Below are positions 52,497-61,876 of a DNA stretch of 64,000 bases, one piece after another. Each line of letters begins with the position of its first letter. The stretch's first letter is position 1. The DNA lies in contig NZ_SRSG01000010.1 in NCBI RefSeq assembly GCF_005543295.1, forward strand, positions 1 through 64,000, written 5' to 3'. The notes under the pieces are model-generated. The model saw nothing but the letters and a program-made list of their open reading frames with translations, ran no database searches and was not told the DNA's origin. The DNA is from Halalkalirubrum salinum. Its GTDB lineage: Archaea > Halobacteriota > Halobacteria > Halobacteriales > Haloferacaceae. A program made the position numbers and the translations under genes.

Positions 52497-53303
52497 ATGG
52501 ACACACAGTGGCTCGTGTCGATCGAGGACGTTCCGCTCGATGATCCAGCAGTTCAGATCGTCGACGTGCGTGAGGCTTGGGAGTACGACGCGATCGGTCA
52601 CTTGCCGGGTGCGGTGAACATTCCGTTCGAGCAGTTCCGTGACGACGCGTCGGCAGATCCGGGGACACTGCCCGGTCAGTCGGTCTTCGAGTCGTTACTT
52701 GGCGAGTCCGGGATCGCTCCGGACGGTCGAATTATCGCCTACGACGACACCCATGGCGTCTTCGCCGCTCGATTTTTGCTCACCGCGATCGTATACGGCC
52801 ACACGAACGTCTCGCTGCTCGATGGCGATTTCAGCGCGTGGAAGCGGACACGGGCAATATCGACCGATACACCCGAGGTCAGCTCCGTCGAATACAGTCG
52901 ACCGCCGGTCGCGCTCGATCGCGATGGTTCGCCACTCGTCGATACCGAAACCGTCGAGTCCCTGCTCGAGTCGGGGACAGTCACCCTCATCGACACCCGA
53001 GAGCCCCACGAGTACGCGGCAGGGCATCTCCCCGGAGCGATTCGACTCGACTGGATGGAGCTGGTCGACACCGAGAGCCGAGGGATTCGTCCTGCGGCGG
53101 AGATCGAGGCAGTTCTGGAAGAACGGGAGATTCCAACCGATCGAAGCCAGCCGATCGTCCTCTACTGCAATACTGCTCGCCGACTCAGCCACACCTACGT
53201 CGTCCTCCGATCGATCGGCTTCGAGGACGTTCGCGTCTACGAAGGAAGCCTCACCGTGTGGGACGGACCACTCGAGGCAGACCCAACCGATCCAAACCAG
53301 TGA
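52497..53303 (+). CDS. Two-domain rhodanese sulfurtransferase
   Basis: A 268-residue protein with two rhodanese domains. The N-terminal half (VQIVDVREAWEYDAIGHLPG) lacks a Cys at the active loop, which reads AYDDTHGV. The C-terminal half (LIDTREPHEYAAGHLPGAIR) carries the catalytic Cys in VLYCNTARRLS. The ATG at 52497 lies after the divergent gene; earlier in-frame codes would overlap tssA. Its exact sulfur acceptor is unknown. Confidence 0.9.
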   Translation: MDTQWLVSIEDVPLDDPAVQIVDVREAWEYDAIGHLPGAVNIPFEQFRDDASADPGTLPGQSVFESLLGESGIAPDGRIIAYDDTHGVFAARFLLTAIVYGHTNVSLLDGDFSAWKRTRAISTDTPEVSSVEYSRPPVALDRDGSPLVDTETVESLLESGTVTLIDTREPHEYAAGHLPGAIRLDWMELVDTESRGIRPAAEIEAVLEEREIPTDRSQPIVLYCNTARRLSHTYVVLRSIGFEDVRVYEGSLTVWDGPLEADPTDPNQ

Positions 53304-53359
53304 GCGCAGTGTGCATTCGGAGCGTTGATGCGGACGGCTCCCAAATCAGCAGCTAACGC

Positions 53360-53779
53360 ATGCAGAGCGCAGATCCGACGGTCATCCGGTCGATCGCGGT
53401 CACTGTCGACGATCTCGTCTCGGCGCTGGAGGCGACCGAACGAACGGCGATCAACGCGGTGCTCAGGATCACGCCCCCGTTTAACGGCCGAATGCGCGCA
53501 CGGCTCCACATCGCGGGTGGCGAGGGCCACTACGACGCCAGCCCGCAGCCAATTCACATTCATCCCCAGAAGTTTGTCGACGGACTGGCGCCATACCCGG
53601 AGGTCGACGAAACAGCGCAGACGATCGACGAGAGCGGCTACAGCGTCGAGAAACACCGCGCAGCCCACGAACGAGCCGTCGGTCACTGGCGGCAGTCGAT
53701 CCGCAATCATCTCGTTGGCACTGTCGAGATCGAAATCGAAGATGGTTCACACAAAATCGCCGTCAGCTATCTGGGTTGA
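53360..53779 (+). CDS. Conserved-type haloarchaeal protein, unknown function
   Basis: A 139-residue soluble protein: TVDDLVSALEATERTAINAVL, then LRITPPFNGRMRARLHIAGG and IHIHPQKFVDGLAPYPEVDE, a C-terminal helix and strand. His and Tyr residues cluster in the middle but form no motif I know. It ends next to the convergent lipoprotein gene (no gap). Confidence 0.75.
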   Translation: MQSADPTVIRSIAVTVDDLVSALEATERTAINAVLRITPPFNGRMRARLHIAGGEGHYDASPQPIHIHPQKFVDGLAPYPEVDETAQTIDESGYSVEKHRAAHERAVGHWRQSIRNHLVGTVEIEIEDGSHKIAVSYLG

Positions 53780-54460
53780 TCAGTCGTTGCTGTCGGCAGA
53801 AATCGAGACCGGATGCTCGATCGCTTCGAACAACGACAGGATCGTTGGCTCTTCTTCGGATCGAAGTTGTTCTGGATAAATTCCAACGCCAATTACAAAG
53901 TCGTCCGCACTGCGGGCGGTTCCAACGTGAGCGATCACATCGACGGTCTGTCCTTCAACCGTCGCCTCAGCACGAAACGCAGTAACGTCGGTTTCCGTTT
54001 CCACCATCGAAACTGTCGAGGAGCCGATTTCTTCTGGTGAAGAGATCGAACCGTACTCACCGCTGACGAGCTCTAAGACCTCTTGGCTCGATAGCTCGCC
54101 GACCGGGTTCAGCTCCTGGCCAACAATCTCAACGACGGGTGTCGTGACGATCGCAAATACGCCAGCATCGATCGATCCAACTGCTGGCAGTTCTGCTTCT
54201 TTCCGATAGATGACGAGATGGTTTGTGGCCTCAACTTCCCGCGTTTGATCCCCCACAGAGACCTCTTCGTTAAGCGTCTGCGGCTCCCGACGCTCGAGTT
54301 CGTAGCCGGTTCCCGCAAGTGCCTCCTCTGAGACCGTCGCTTCTTCTGCGGCCACAGTCAACGGCTCATCGCCGGTAACGAAACCGAGACAGCCAGCGGT
54401 CGCTGTTGCGACAGTAACACCGAGTGCGATCGCCCCTCGTCGGGTGTACGTCGGCTGCAT
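53780..54460 (-). CDS. Lipoprotein (DUF6517-like) next to tfb
   Basis: A 226-residue exported lipoprotein. The signal has TRRGAIALG and the lipobox ATAGCLG, so Tat export and a lipid anchor are expected. The mature part, with ATNHLVIYRKEAELPAVGSI and TVEGQTVDVIAHVGTARSAD, resembles a haloarchaeal family I recall as DUF6517. Function unknown. It starts four bases after tfb ends and is probably on the same mRNA. Confidence 0.78.
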   Translation of the reverse strand: MQPTYTRRGAIALGVTVATATAGCLGFVTGDEPLTVAAEEATVSEEALAGTGYELERREPQTLNEEVSVGDQTREVEATNHLVIYRKEAELPAVGSIDAGVFAIVTTPVVEIVGQELNPVGELSSQEVLELVSGEYGSISSPEEIGSSTVSMVETETDVTAFRAEATVEGQTVDVIAHVGTARSADDFVIGVGIYPEQLRSEEEPTILSLFEAIEHPVSISADSND

Positions 54461-54464
54461 TCGG

Positions 54465-55418
54465 CTATCGAAAGCCCATCGCTTCGATCTGTTCTTGATA
54501 CCGGTTCCGGATCGTGACTTCGGTGACCTGGGCGACATCAGCGACCTCTCGTTGGGTCTTCTTTTCATTACAAAGCAGTGACGCCGCATAGATCGCCGCG
54601 GCGGCGAATCCGGTCGGTGATTTTCCCGACAACAACCCCTGCTCTGCGGAGACGTCGATGATCTCTGTCGCTTTCGATTGCACCTCCTCAGAAAGTCCGA
54701 GTGAGGACGCGAACCGAGGGACAAACTGCTTTGGGTCGACCGGTTTGAGCTCCAAGCCGAGTTCCTGAGAGATGTAGCGATATGTCCGCCCGATCTCTTT
54801 TTGTGGAACTCGCGAAACCTCGGCGACTTCGTCGAGCGATCGCGGAATTCCTTCCTGTCGGCATGCAGCGTACAACGCGGCGGTGGAGACGCCTTCGATC
54901 GATCGGCCGCGGATGAGATCTTCACTGAGTGCGCGACGATAGATGACTGAGGCGACCTCGCGAACCGATCGCGGGACTCCCAGTGCGGATGCCATCCGGT
55001 CGATCTCTGAGAGGGCGAACTGAAGGTTACGTTCACCGGCGTCTTTGGTACGAATGCGTTCTTGCCACTTGCGCAGTCGGTGCATCTGGCTGCGCTTTTC
55101 TGAGGACAGCGATCGCCCGTAGGCGTCTTTGTCCTTCCAGTCGATCGTCGTCGTCAGCCCGCGATCGTGCATCGTTTCGGTGATCGGTGCGCCAACGCGA
55201 GACTTACTTTGGCGCTCAGAATGATTGAACGCACGCCATTCGGGTCCTCGATCGATCTGGCGCTCGTCGAGCACGAGCCCACAGTCGTCACAAACCAACT
55301 CGCCCTGATCGGCATCAGTAATAATCTCATCAGAGCCACACTCCGGACAAGAGAGCGTTTCATCCGCTTTTTGCTCCGATTCGCGCTGCTTTCGACGCTG
55401 TCTGCTCGGACGCTCCAT
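54465..55418 (-). CDS. tfb: Transcription initiation factor B
   Basis: A general archaeal transcription factor that binds TBP-DNA and recruits RNA polymerase. The 317 residues have a zinc ribbon (CPECG...CDDCG, 24-50), the B-reader segment, and two cyclin repeats (about 125-205 and 220-310), ending [19 protein letters not shown]. Haloarchaea carry several TFBs, so this is one of a set. A TTTAAAT box at about 55443-55450 is 28 bases before the ATG at 55418, which makes the mRNA leaderless. Confidence 0.95.
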   Translation of the reverse strand: MERPSRQRRKQRESEQKADETLSCPECGSDEIITDADQGELVCDDCGLVLDERQIDRGPEWRAFNHSERQSKSRVGAPITETMHDRGLTTTIDWKDKDAYGRSLSSEKRSQMHRLRKWQERIRTKDAGERNLQFALSEIDRMASALGVPRSVREVASVIYRRALSEDLIRGRSIEGVSTAALYAACRQEGIPRSLDEVAEVSRVPQKEIGRTYRYISQELGLELKPVDPKQFVPRFASSLGLSEEVQSKATEIIDVSAEQGLLSGKSPTGFAAAAIYAASLLCNEKKTQREVADVAQVTEVTIRNRYQEQIEAMGFR

Positions 55419-55612
55419 TATATCCGGTTGTTGTTCGGTGGGTATTTAAATCTTTGCGGTAACTATAAATGTTGAGAGGGTTCTGTCGATTTGAATGTTA
55501 CGACAAATTCACCGAACATACCGAACGATTTGCTCGTTCGTACAGCTCTCGTATGGTATTACCAACAGGTATGTGACAAATGCTTTTACATAACTATTGA
55601 GTATGATAGGGT
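55419..55612. promoter_or_regulatory. Divergent tfb and methyltransferase promoters
   Basis: The tfb TATA box is at about 55443-55450 on the minus strand. CTTTTACA at 55583-55590 lies 26 bases before a small upstream frame that begins at 55613. Between them are A/T-rich bases only. Confidence 0.55.
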
Positions 55613-55687
55613 ATGCACGAATTGAACGGGGCCGAACACAGTATGCGCGACCACAGCGGCTCGATCGAACCAGGAGGCGGTAGCTGA
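55613..55687 (+). CDS. Leaderless 24-codon upstream frame
   Basis: A 24-codon frame starts exactly where the promoter predicts the mRNA start, and its TGA overlaps the ATG of the methyltransferase by one base (TGATG). An AGGAGG Shine-Dalgarno sequence inside it (55672-55677) is nine bases before that ATG. It may regulate translation of the methyltransferase by coupling; the peptide itself (start MHELNGAEHSMRDHSG) is not recognised. Confidence 0.5.
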   Translation: MHELNGAEHSMRDHSGSIEPGGGS

Positions 55688-56322
55688 TGGCAACAAAACG
55701 AGCTCTCGCTGGACAGCTGTCGGTCGTAGCAGGATTCGACAATCCTCGAGCAGAACTCGAACAGTACCCAACACCGCCGGAGCTGGCTGCTCACGTGATT
55801 CACCTCGCAGATCTCCACAACGATATCGCCGGGCGTACCGTCGTCGATCTTGGGACTGGAACCGGGATGTTGGCACTCGGTGCCGCCCTTCGTGGGCCGG
55901 CACGAGTCATTGGCGTCGAGATCGATCGAACGGCGCTCACGACCGCGACGACAAATCGAAAACGGGTCGGGACGACAACACCAATTCACTGGATTCAGGG
56001 CGATGGCGGACAGGTTCCGCTTCGCATCCCCGAGCCAGCGACAGTCGTGATGAATCCGCCGTTTGGGGCCCAAAACGGGGCAAAAGGGGCAGATCGTCGG
56101 TTTCTCGCCAGCGCAGCGGCGATCGCCGACGTCTCCTACTCAGTCCACAACCGCGGCAGCAAGTCGTTCATCGAAGCTTTCGCTGCAGACAACGGTGGAG
56201 CGGTCACACACGCCTTCGAGGCTGCTTTCGACGTGGACAATCAGTACGATCACCACACGGACGAGCGTCGTGAACTCGCGACCGAAGTGTACCGGATCGA
56301 GTGGACATCGACAGACGACTGA
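55687..56322 (+). CDS. METTL5-like rRNA N6-adenine methyltransferase
   Basis: A SAM-dependent RNA methyltransferase of 211 residues. LEQYPTPPELAAHVIHLADL precedes the SAM loop VVDLGTGTGMLALGAALRG, and the catalytic NPPFGAQ is near 124-130, as in METTL5-type enzymes that modify adenine in small-subunit rRNA. The start is set by an AGGAGG site nine bases upstream inside a short upstream frame, unusual in this window where most starts are leaderless. Confidence 0.9.
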   Translation: MATKRALAGQLSVVAGFDNPRAELEQYPTPPELAAHVIHLADLHNDIAGRTVVDLGTGTGMLALGAALRGPARVIGVEIDRTALTTATTNRKRVGTTTPIHWIQGDGGQVPLRIPEPATVVMNPPFGAQNGAKGADRRFLASAAAIADVSYSVHNRGSKSFIEAFAADNGGAVTHAFEAAFDVDNQYDHHTDERRELATEVYRIEWTSTDD

Positions 56323-56331
56323 TCGCAGTCG

Positions 56332-58227
56332 CTATCTCACTCGCCGATCTTCGCCGTAGCGCTCTTTGTCGGCGATCCGGACGATCGTGTCTGTCCGCTC
56401 GTGTTCGACGAACAGTCGGCCCTCGACGTTGTGAATCGTAAAGTTTCCCAGCGACGTGTTTTCTCCAGCGGCAGGGATCGCAGTTCGGATCGCTTCGTCG
56501 CTGTCGATGCGTTCTGTGGGAGTCACCGAGTGGTTCCGCTCGTTCGACTCGTTCGTCACGTTCATTTCACTCGTCTCATTTGTCTCGGTTTCGTTGACGG
56601 CCGTCCTTGCGGGGGTCGCAACGACGACGAACTCCGCAGCTTCTGTAACGATCGACAGCCGACTGCCGGCGACGATCGGCTCTGCAGTCACGGGATCAGC
56701 GCGATAGGCCGTACGGGTCGTATTGTCGTGTGAAAGCGTAATTCGGTAGGTTGTCCCGCCGTTTGTCGCGACCCATCCCTCGCGTGTCGCGACCACGGTT
56801 TCCTGCCAGCCGATACCGCCGACGCGGACGGTCGATCGTCCCTCGAAGCCGAGCCGGCCGGCTGTTGTCGCGGTCGTCCAGACGTGTTTGTCGGTGTTCC
56901 TGACGATCACTCCCGAGGTGTTTACTTGGGTGGTCTCGCCGAACGCCTCGACGTCGACGACACCAACGAGGCCATCTGGGACGTCCTCGCCATAGGTGAT
57001 CTCATACCCGTCGATCTCGATCGGATCGCCGGGGAGTGCAGCGTCGTCGGCGGTCGTAAGACTGACAGGGATCGTCGGGCCGACGAGCAGTGCGATCGCG
57101 ACCACAACGACAAGCGCCGCGGCCTGTCGGCCAGTTGCCGAGGCGATCGATTCGCGAATCGTGTTCGGAGCGGTGACCGCACGGGCGGGGAGCAGGGGTC
57201 GATCGGGAGCGGTGGCTGCGGCCGCAATCACGGTCGCGAGCACGAACACGAGCGCCAGTCCAATCGCCCGATACAGCACGTACTCCTCGCCGCCGCGGTA
57301 CCAGTATATTGCCCACAGCGACTGGCTAATCCCGTATAGTAGCGCACCGATCCACAGCCGCGAGGCCGACGGGGGCGTGTCACTTCGATACCACAGTAAA
57401 GCGAGCGCACATGCCACGCCAAAGAACAGGCCGATTGCGTGTCCCTGGACCGCGATCCCGGCGAACCACGGGGTGTTGTAGCCGGGCTGGGCAGTCGAAA
57501 TCTGAACCGGAGTAGAAAACGCATTGTAGAGGCCGCTCAAGACACCGCGCGCCGAGAGGGCGACAATCGTCGCGATCGGGTAGTACACAAGCGCGAAGCC
57601 GGCGAACGCGTACACAACGCCCGAAAAGCCGATCGCCGGCCCCAACGAGAAGATCCCAGTCAGTATCCCGACAGCAACGACGCCGGCTGGGAAGACGAGA
57701 AACGCTCGCGCACGCGGGTCGGTCCACAGCCACGATCGCACATCGCCGATAGCCGTCGATGCGGGACGGCCGAACACGCCTGCGGCGTCGGATTTTGTCG
57801 TCGCGTAGTGGCCGAACGCGTACTCCGCAAGTGGCGCGAGCGCGAGCGTGCCGATCATGTTGCCACGGAGGTGTCCGTAGTTGGCGTGGGCGAACCCCGA
57901 AATCAACACCGCACCCGGATCGAAGTAACTCCACGCCCGAAACGGGATCACAGTCGGTTCGTATCGGTCGGAGATCCCGCCCTGGATGAAGAGGTAGACG
58001 CCGATCACGATCGCCATCGAGACCAGGGTCCCCCACGGCACGCCGTAGAGAAACCGCGATCGGAGGGCCGAAACCGGCTCCATTCCACCATCGAGTCGCG
58101 AGAGGACAACGACCGAAACCACAACTGTCACAGCGAGCAAAATCTCATAGATTGGAACGACACTGAGAGGTGGTAGTTCGGAAATTACAGCGGATCCGAT
58201 AGCCGTGAGGGGCCCCGCGATCGCCAT
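56332..58227 (-). CDS. Large rhomboid-family protease with external domain
   Basis: A 631-residue membrane protein. The N-terminal 390 residues include a rhomboid domain: HANYGHLRGNMIGT (His/Asn helix), Ser202 in GFSG and His263 in QGHAIGLFFG. More helices follow. The C-terminal 240 residues are acidic, beta-rich, with Asn-Glu-Thr runs (TETNETSEMNVTNESN), suggesting a glycosylated external domain. This form is larger than the gene at 26352-27263. It is convergent with the methyltransferase gene. Confidence 0.87.
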   Translation of the reverse strand: MAIAGPLTAIGSAVISELPPLSVVPIYEILLAVTVVVSVVVLSRLDGGMEPVSALRSRFLYGVPWGTLVSMAIVIGVYLFIQGGISDRYEPTVIPFRAWSYFDPGAVLISGFAHANYGHLRGNMIGTLALAPLAEYAFGHYATTKSDAAGVFGRPASTAIGDVRSWLWTDPRARAFLVFPAGVVAVGILTGIFSLGPAIGFSGVVYAFAGFALVYYPIATIVALSARGVLSGLYNAFSTPVQISTAQPGYNTPWFAGIAVQGHAIGLFFGVACALALLWYRSDTPPSASRLWIGALLYGISQSLWAIYWYRGGEEYVLYRAIGLALVFVLATVIAAAATAPDRPLLPARAVTAPNTIRESIASATGRQAAALVVVVAIALLVGPTIPVSLTTADDAALPGDPIEIDGYEITYGEDVPDGLVGVVDVEAFGETTQVNTSGVIVRNTDKHVWTTATTAGRLGFEGRSTVRVGGIGWQETVVATREGWVATNGGTTYRITLSHDNTTRTAYRADPVTAEPIVAGSRLSIVTEAAEFVVVATPARTAVNETETNETSEMNVTNESNERNHSVTPTERIDSDEAIRTAIPAAGENTSLGNFTIHNVEGRLFVEHERTDTIVRIADKERYGEDRRVR

Positions 58228-58307
58228 ATCTCATCCATCGACCGAGGCGGTATCAATGCCTCGGTCGAACGCGTGGTATTTATCAAAACACGGGTTCAAT
58301 CATAGCT

Positions 58308-60299
58308 ATGGCTCCCGGTCATCCACATACGGTGCTCATTGTGGATGACAATCGCGAGTGTGCCGCGTTCATAAAGCGAATGCTCGAACGCGAAGACGAG
58401 GCCCTAGCCGTCTCCGTAGAGACCGAGCCCTCATCGGTCGATTCGCACGTGGCCGCCGGCGAGGTGGACTGTGTCGTCAGTGAGTACGATCTGGCGGCGA
58501 CGACCGGTATCGAACTACTCACGAGGGTTCGTGAGTGCGATCCAACGCTGCCGTATGTCCTGTTTACGGGAGACGAGACGGCGATTACCGCCGGCCGTGC
58601 ACTGAGGGCGGGCGTCACCGACTACGTACGCAAAGACGACAGCACCGACCAGTTTGCTGTGCTCGCAAACCGGATCAAAATCGCTGTCGAACATAACCGG
58701 GACACACAGCGACAACGTGACGGTCAACAGCGCACCCCCGTGGACGACAGAGAGCGCAATCGAGAACTCGAACGCTACACCCGTCTCATCGAGTACTCGC
58801 CAGATTTGCTCGTCGTATTGAACGAAGACATGTCCGTCCGGTACCAGAGCCCACCGTCGCCGCTATTCGAGTGGGAGCCGCGTGATATCATGGGTACTGA
58901 CCCACTTTCGAACATCCACTCTGATGATCGATCGAAGGTTATCGATCACTTCGCACAGATCGTCTCGAACCCTGCCGCCATCGATACCACCGAGTTGCGT
59001 GTGAGAGACGCCAATGGGGCGTGGCGGTGGGTTGAGAGTCGAGCACAGAACTTCCTCGGCGATGAAGCGATCGACGGTATCCTCGTCGTACTGCGAGAGA
59101 TCACCGATCGAAAACAACAAGAGCGACAGCTCACGCGGTACAGCGAGACGCTCGAGGCGTTGCAGACGACAACACGATCACTACTTGAGACAACAAAAAC
59201 AGATGCTGCAGCACGACGGGCGATTGCTGGGCTCGAGACGGTCTTCGCGTTCGATATTGCCGGCATCTGGCTTCGCGAGGCCGACAAACCGGCACTCAAG
59301 CCAATCGCAATCTCCGATCGCGGCCGAGACCTCGTCGCAGATCCACCGACGTACACCGAACACGAACCGTCACTGTCGTGGGCTGCATACGAGGCGGGTG
59401 AGATCGACTACGTGTCCGATATGTCTGCCCGCAAATCGGCAGCCAACCCGGACACGCCGATCGCCAGTGAGTTGATCGTTCCGCTCGGCGAGTACGGCGT
59501 GTTGAACATCGGATCGACTGATACCGAGGCGTTCGACGAGCAAGAGATCCGGTTGGTCGAGTTATGGGCGGAGACACTCACGATGGTGTTCGCACGAATA
59601 ACGCAACTCGAGGTACTCGAAGACCGCGAGTCGGCGTTACAACGTGAGCGTGACCGGCTCGACGAGTTCGCAGGGTTAATCTCACACGACCTGCGAAACC
59701 CGCTGAACGTCGCCGCTGGACGCGCCCAACTGGCGAGCGAAGAGTGCAACAGCGAGCACCTTCCCACGGTCACTAAAGCCCTCGATCGGATGGAAACTAT
59801 GCTCGAAGACCTCCTTGAGTTGGCACGGCAGGGTTCAGTAGTCGGGGAGACCGAACCGGTCGACTTGGCGGCTCTTGTTGACGAGAGCGCACAAACCGTG
59901 TCGGCTGACGGTGGGAGAATCGACCTGATCGATTCTGCGACCGTGTTGGCCGACCAAAGCCGGCTGTCGGAGGCGCTCGAGAACCTCTTTCGAAACAGTG
60001 TCGAACACGCCGGCACCGATGTGACGATCACCGTGGGCGTCATCGCTGATCAGCAGGGGATCTACGTAGCCGATGACGGGATTGGGATCCCGGAACCAGA
60101 CCGCGAGACCGTCTTCGAAAGTGGCTATTCGACGAGCGATTCGGGAACTGGCTTCGGACTCGCGATCGTCAAAGAGATCTGTACTGCACACGGCTGGGAG
60201 GTACACGTAACAGAAAGCGAGGCCGGCGGAGCCCGCTTCGATATCACCGGCATGGAGTTCATCAACGAGCAGTCACAAACCCCGTCAGCGGATTCTTAA
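58308..60299 (+). CDS. Receiver-PAS-GAF hybrid histidine kinase
   Basis: A soluble 663-residue kinase. Order: receiver (1-125; LIVDDN with Asp13/14, Lys109), PAS (155-270), GAF (285-430), kinase with His460 in GLISHDLRNPLNVAAG, N box ALENLFRNSVEHAG, and G boxes DDGIGIP and GTGFGLAIVK. In the receiver the phospho-acceptor Asp is Glu59 (VVSEYDLAATTG), so it cannot be phosphorylated there normally and may act as permanently on. A TATA box 29 bases upstream supports the start. Confidence 0.9.
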   Translation: MAPGHPHTVLIVDDNRECAAFIKRMLEREDEALAVSVETEPSSVDSHVAAGEVDCVVSEYDLAATTGIELLTRVRECDPTLPYVLFTGDETAITAGRALRAGVTDYVRKDDSTDQFAVLANRIKIAVEHNRDTQRQRDGQQRTPVDDRERNRELERYTRLIEYSPDLLVVLNEDMSVRYQSPPSPLFEWEPRDIMGTDPLSNIHSDDRSKVIDHFAQIVSNPAAIDTTELRVRDANGAWRWVESRAQNFLGDEAIDGILVVLREITDRKQQERQLTRYSETLEALQTTTRSLLETTKTDAAARRAIAGLETVFAFDIAGIWLREADKPALKPIAISDRGRDLVADPPTYTEHEPSLSWAAYEAGEIDYVSDMSARKSAANPDTPIASELIVPLGEYGVLNIGSTDTEAFDEQEIRLVELWAETLTMVFARITQLEVLEDRESALQRERDRLDEFAGLISHDLRNPLNVAAGRAQLASEECNSEHLPTVTKALDRMETMLEDLLELARQGSVVGETEPVDLAALVDESAQTVSADGGRIDLIDSATVLADQSRLSEALENLFRNSVEHAGTDVTITVGVIADQQGIYVADDGIGIPEPDRETVFESGYSTSDSGTGFGLAIVKEICTAHGWEVHVTESEAGGARFDITGMEFINEQSQTPSADS

Positions 60300-61759
60300 T
60301 AGCTCTTTGCGAAATACGCCGTCTGGGTTGCAGATTCACCACAGATCGCACACGTGTCCTCGTCGTCGACCTCTTCGTCTTCCTCAAAGGGACACATGAC
60401 GATTTCCGCGGCGATCGGCTCTTTAATGACCGCCTCGCAGGCTTCGTCGCCACACCACGACGTCTTGACATAGCCGCCGTATTGGCCGATCGTACCGAGA
60501 ATTTCTTCGCGGGAGTCTGCCTCGCGGACGTTTGCTTCGAGGTTCTCCTCGGCGGCTGCGTACAGTTTCGCGTACACCTCGTCGAAGTGATCGAACACGA
60601 CCTCGTCGATTTCGTTTCGATCCTCGGCGGTTGACTCGCCGTCGGGACGGTGGACGACGGTTACCTCACGGTCTTCGACCTCGTGGGGACCGATTTCGAA
60701 GCGGACCGGGACGCCGTTGAGCTCGTGTTCGTTGAATTTGAAGCCGGGATTGCGGTCGTCGCGATCGTCGAGTTCGACGCGGACGCCCGCATCCTCGAGG
60801 TCTTCATAGATCCCTTCGGCATAGTCGAGCACGTCGTCTTTCGTGTCTTCTTGATAAATCGGGACGATGACGACCTGCTCGGGGGCGATCGTCGGCGGGA
60901 GGACAAGCCCCTGGTCGTCAGAGTGGGTCATGATGAGCGCGCCGATCGATCGCCACGACAACCCCCACGAGGTCGTATGTGCGGGTCGCTCTTCTTCGTC
61001 CTCGTCGGAGTAGGTGATGTCGAACGCCTCCGCAAAGGAGGTCCCGAGATGGTGGCTCGTCGCGGCCTGAACGGACTTGCCGTCGGGCATCAACGCCTCA
61101 ACGGTCGTCGTCGTGTGCGCACCGGGGAACTTGTCGTGTTCGGGTTTACGACCGCGGAGCACAGGGATCGCGAGCAGGTCCTCGTAGATCGACTCGTACT
61201 GATCAAGCCGCAGTATCGTTTCGTCCCACGCCTCGTCGTGGGTTGCGTGGGCGGTGTGGCCCTCCTGCCAGAGGAACTCTTTGGTTCGGAAAAACGGCTT
61301 CGTGTCGGTCGCTTCCCAACGGACGACAGACACCCACTGATTGACCCGCAACGGGAGGTCACGATGGCTGCGGATCCACTGGGACATGTACGGAGCGATG
61401 ATCGACTCGCTCGTCGGACGGACCGCAAGCGGTTCTTCGAGCTCGGTGTGTCCGCCTTTCGTGACCCACGCGACCTCTGGATCGAATCCCTCAACGACGT
61501 CCTTCTCGCGCTCGAGGTAGCTTTTCGGGATGAACATCGGGAAGTACGCGTTCTGGACGCCGGTCGATTTGAACTTCCCGTCGAGTTCGGCTTTGATCGC
61601 CTCCCATAGCGCGTACCCACGCGGTCGGGTGATAATGAAGCCGCTCATTCCTTCGGGCGCGTAGTTCGCGAGCCCGGCCTTCTGGACGACCTCGGCGTAC
61701 CACTCGCCAGTCTGGTGCTCTTTGGACTTGGTTATCCCAAGCGCTTGCTCGTCGGTCAT
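60296..61759 (-). CDS. proS: Prolyl-tRNA synthetase, archaeal type
   Basis: Class II synthetase of 487 residues. PTSESIIAPYMSQWIRSHRD, RTKEFLWQEGHTAHAT and the ATSHHLGTSFAEAFDI segment are motifs 2 and 3 parts. It has the archaeal/eukaryotic-type C-terminal zinc region (MCPFEEDE... CAICG) and ends in the typical Tyr. I chose the ATG at 61759: CTTTTAAG at about 61784-61791 is 27 bases upstream. Its stop overlaps the convergent kinase gene. Confidence 0.96.
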   Translation of the reverse strand: MTDEQALGITKSKEHQTGEWYAEVVQKAGLANYAPEGMSGFIITRPRGYALWEAIKAELDGKFKSTGVQNAYFPMFIPKSYLEREKDVVEGFDPEVAWVTKGGHTELEEPLAVRPTSESIIAPYMSQWIRSHRDLPLRVNQWVSVVRWEATDTKPFFRTKEFLWQEGHTAHATHDEAWDETILRLDQYESIYEDLLAIPVLRGRKPEHDKFPGAHTTTTVEALMPDGKSVQAATSHHLGTSFAEAFDITYSDEDEEERPAHTTSWGLSWRSIGALIMTHSDDQGLVLPPTIAPEQVVIVPIYQEDTKDDVLDYAEGIYEDLEDAGVRVELDDRDDRNPGFKFNEHELNGVPVRFEIGPHEVEDREVTVVHRPDGESTAEDRNEIDEVVFDHFDEVYAKLYAAAEENLEANVREADSREEILGTIGQYGGYVKTSWCGDEACEAVIKEPIAAEIVMCPFEEDEEVDDEDTCAICGESATQTAYFAKSY

Positions 61760-61876
61760 TACTCCGAAATTCCCGAGCGGACGCTTAAAAGGTGCGAAGC
61801 TGTGGGAGACGATGTCAGCAACGCAATCGCTCATTCGTGAAAATATATTCGTGGGTCTCGCGTACGTCAGCGTACC

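Noticed and set aside
60650-61609. 319-codon plus-strand frame opposite proS
   Set aside because: Same reason: proS motifs are on the minus strand and this frame has none.
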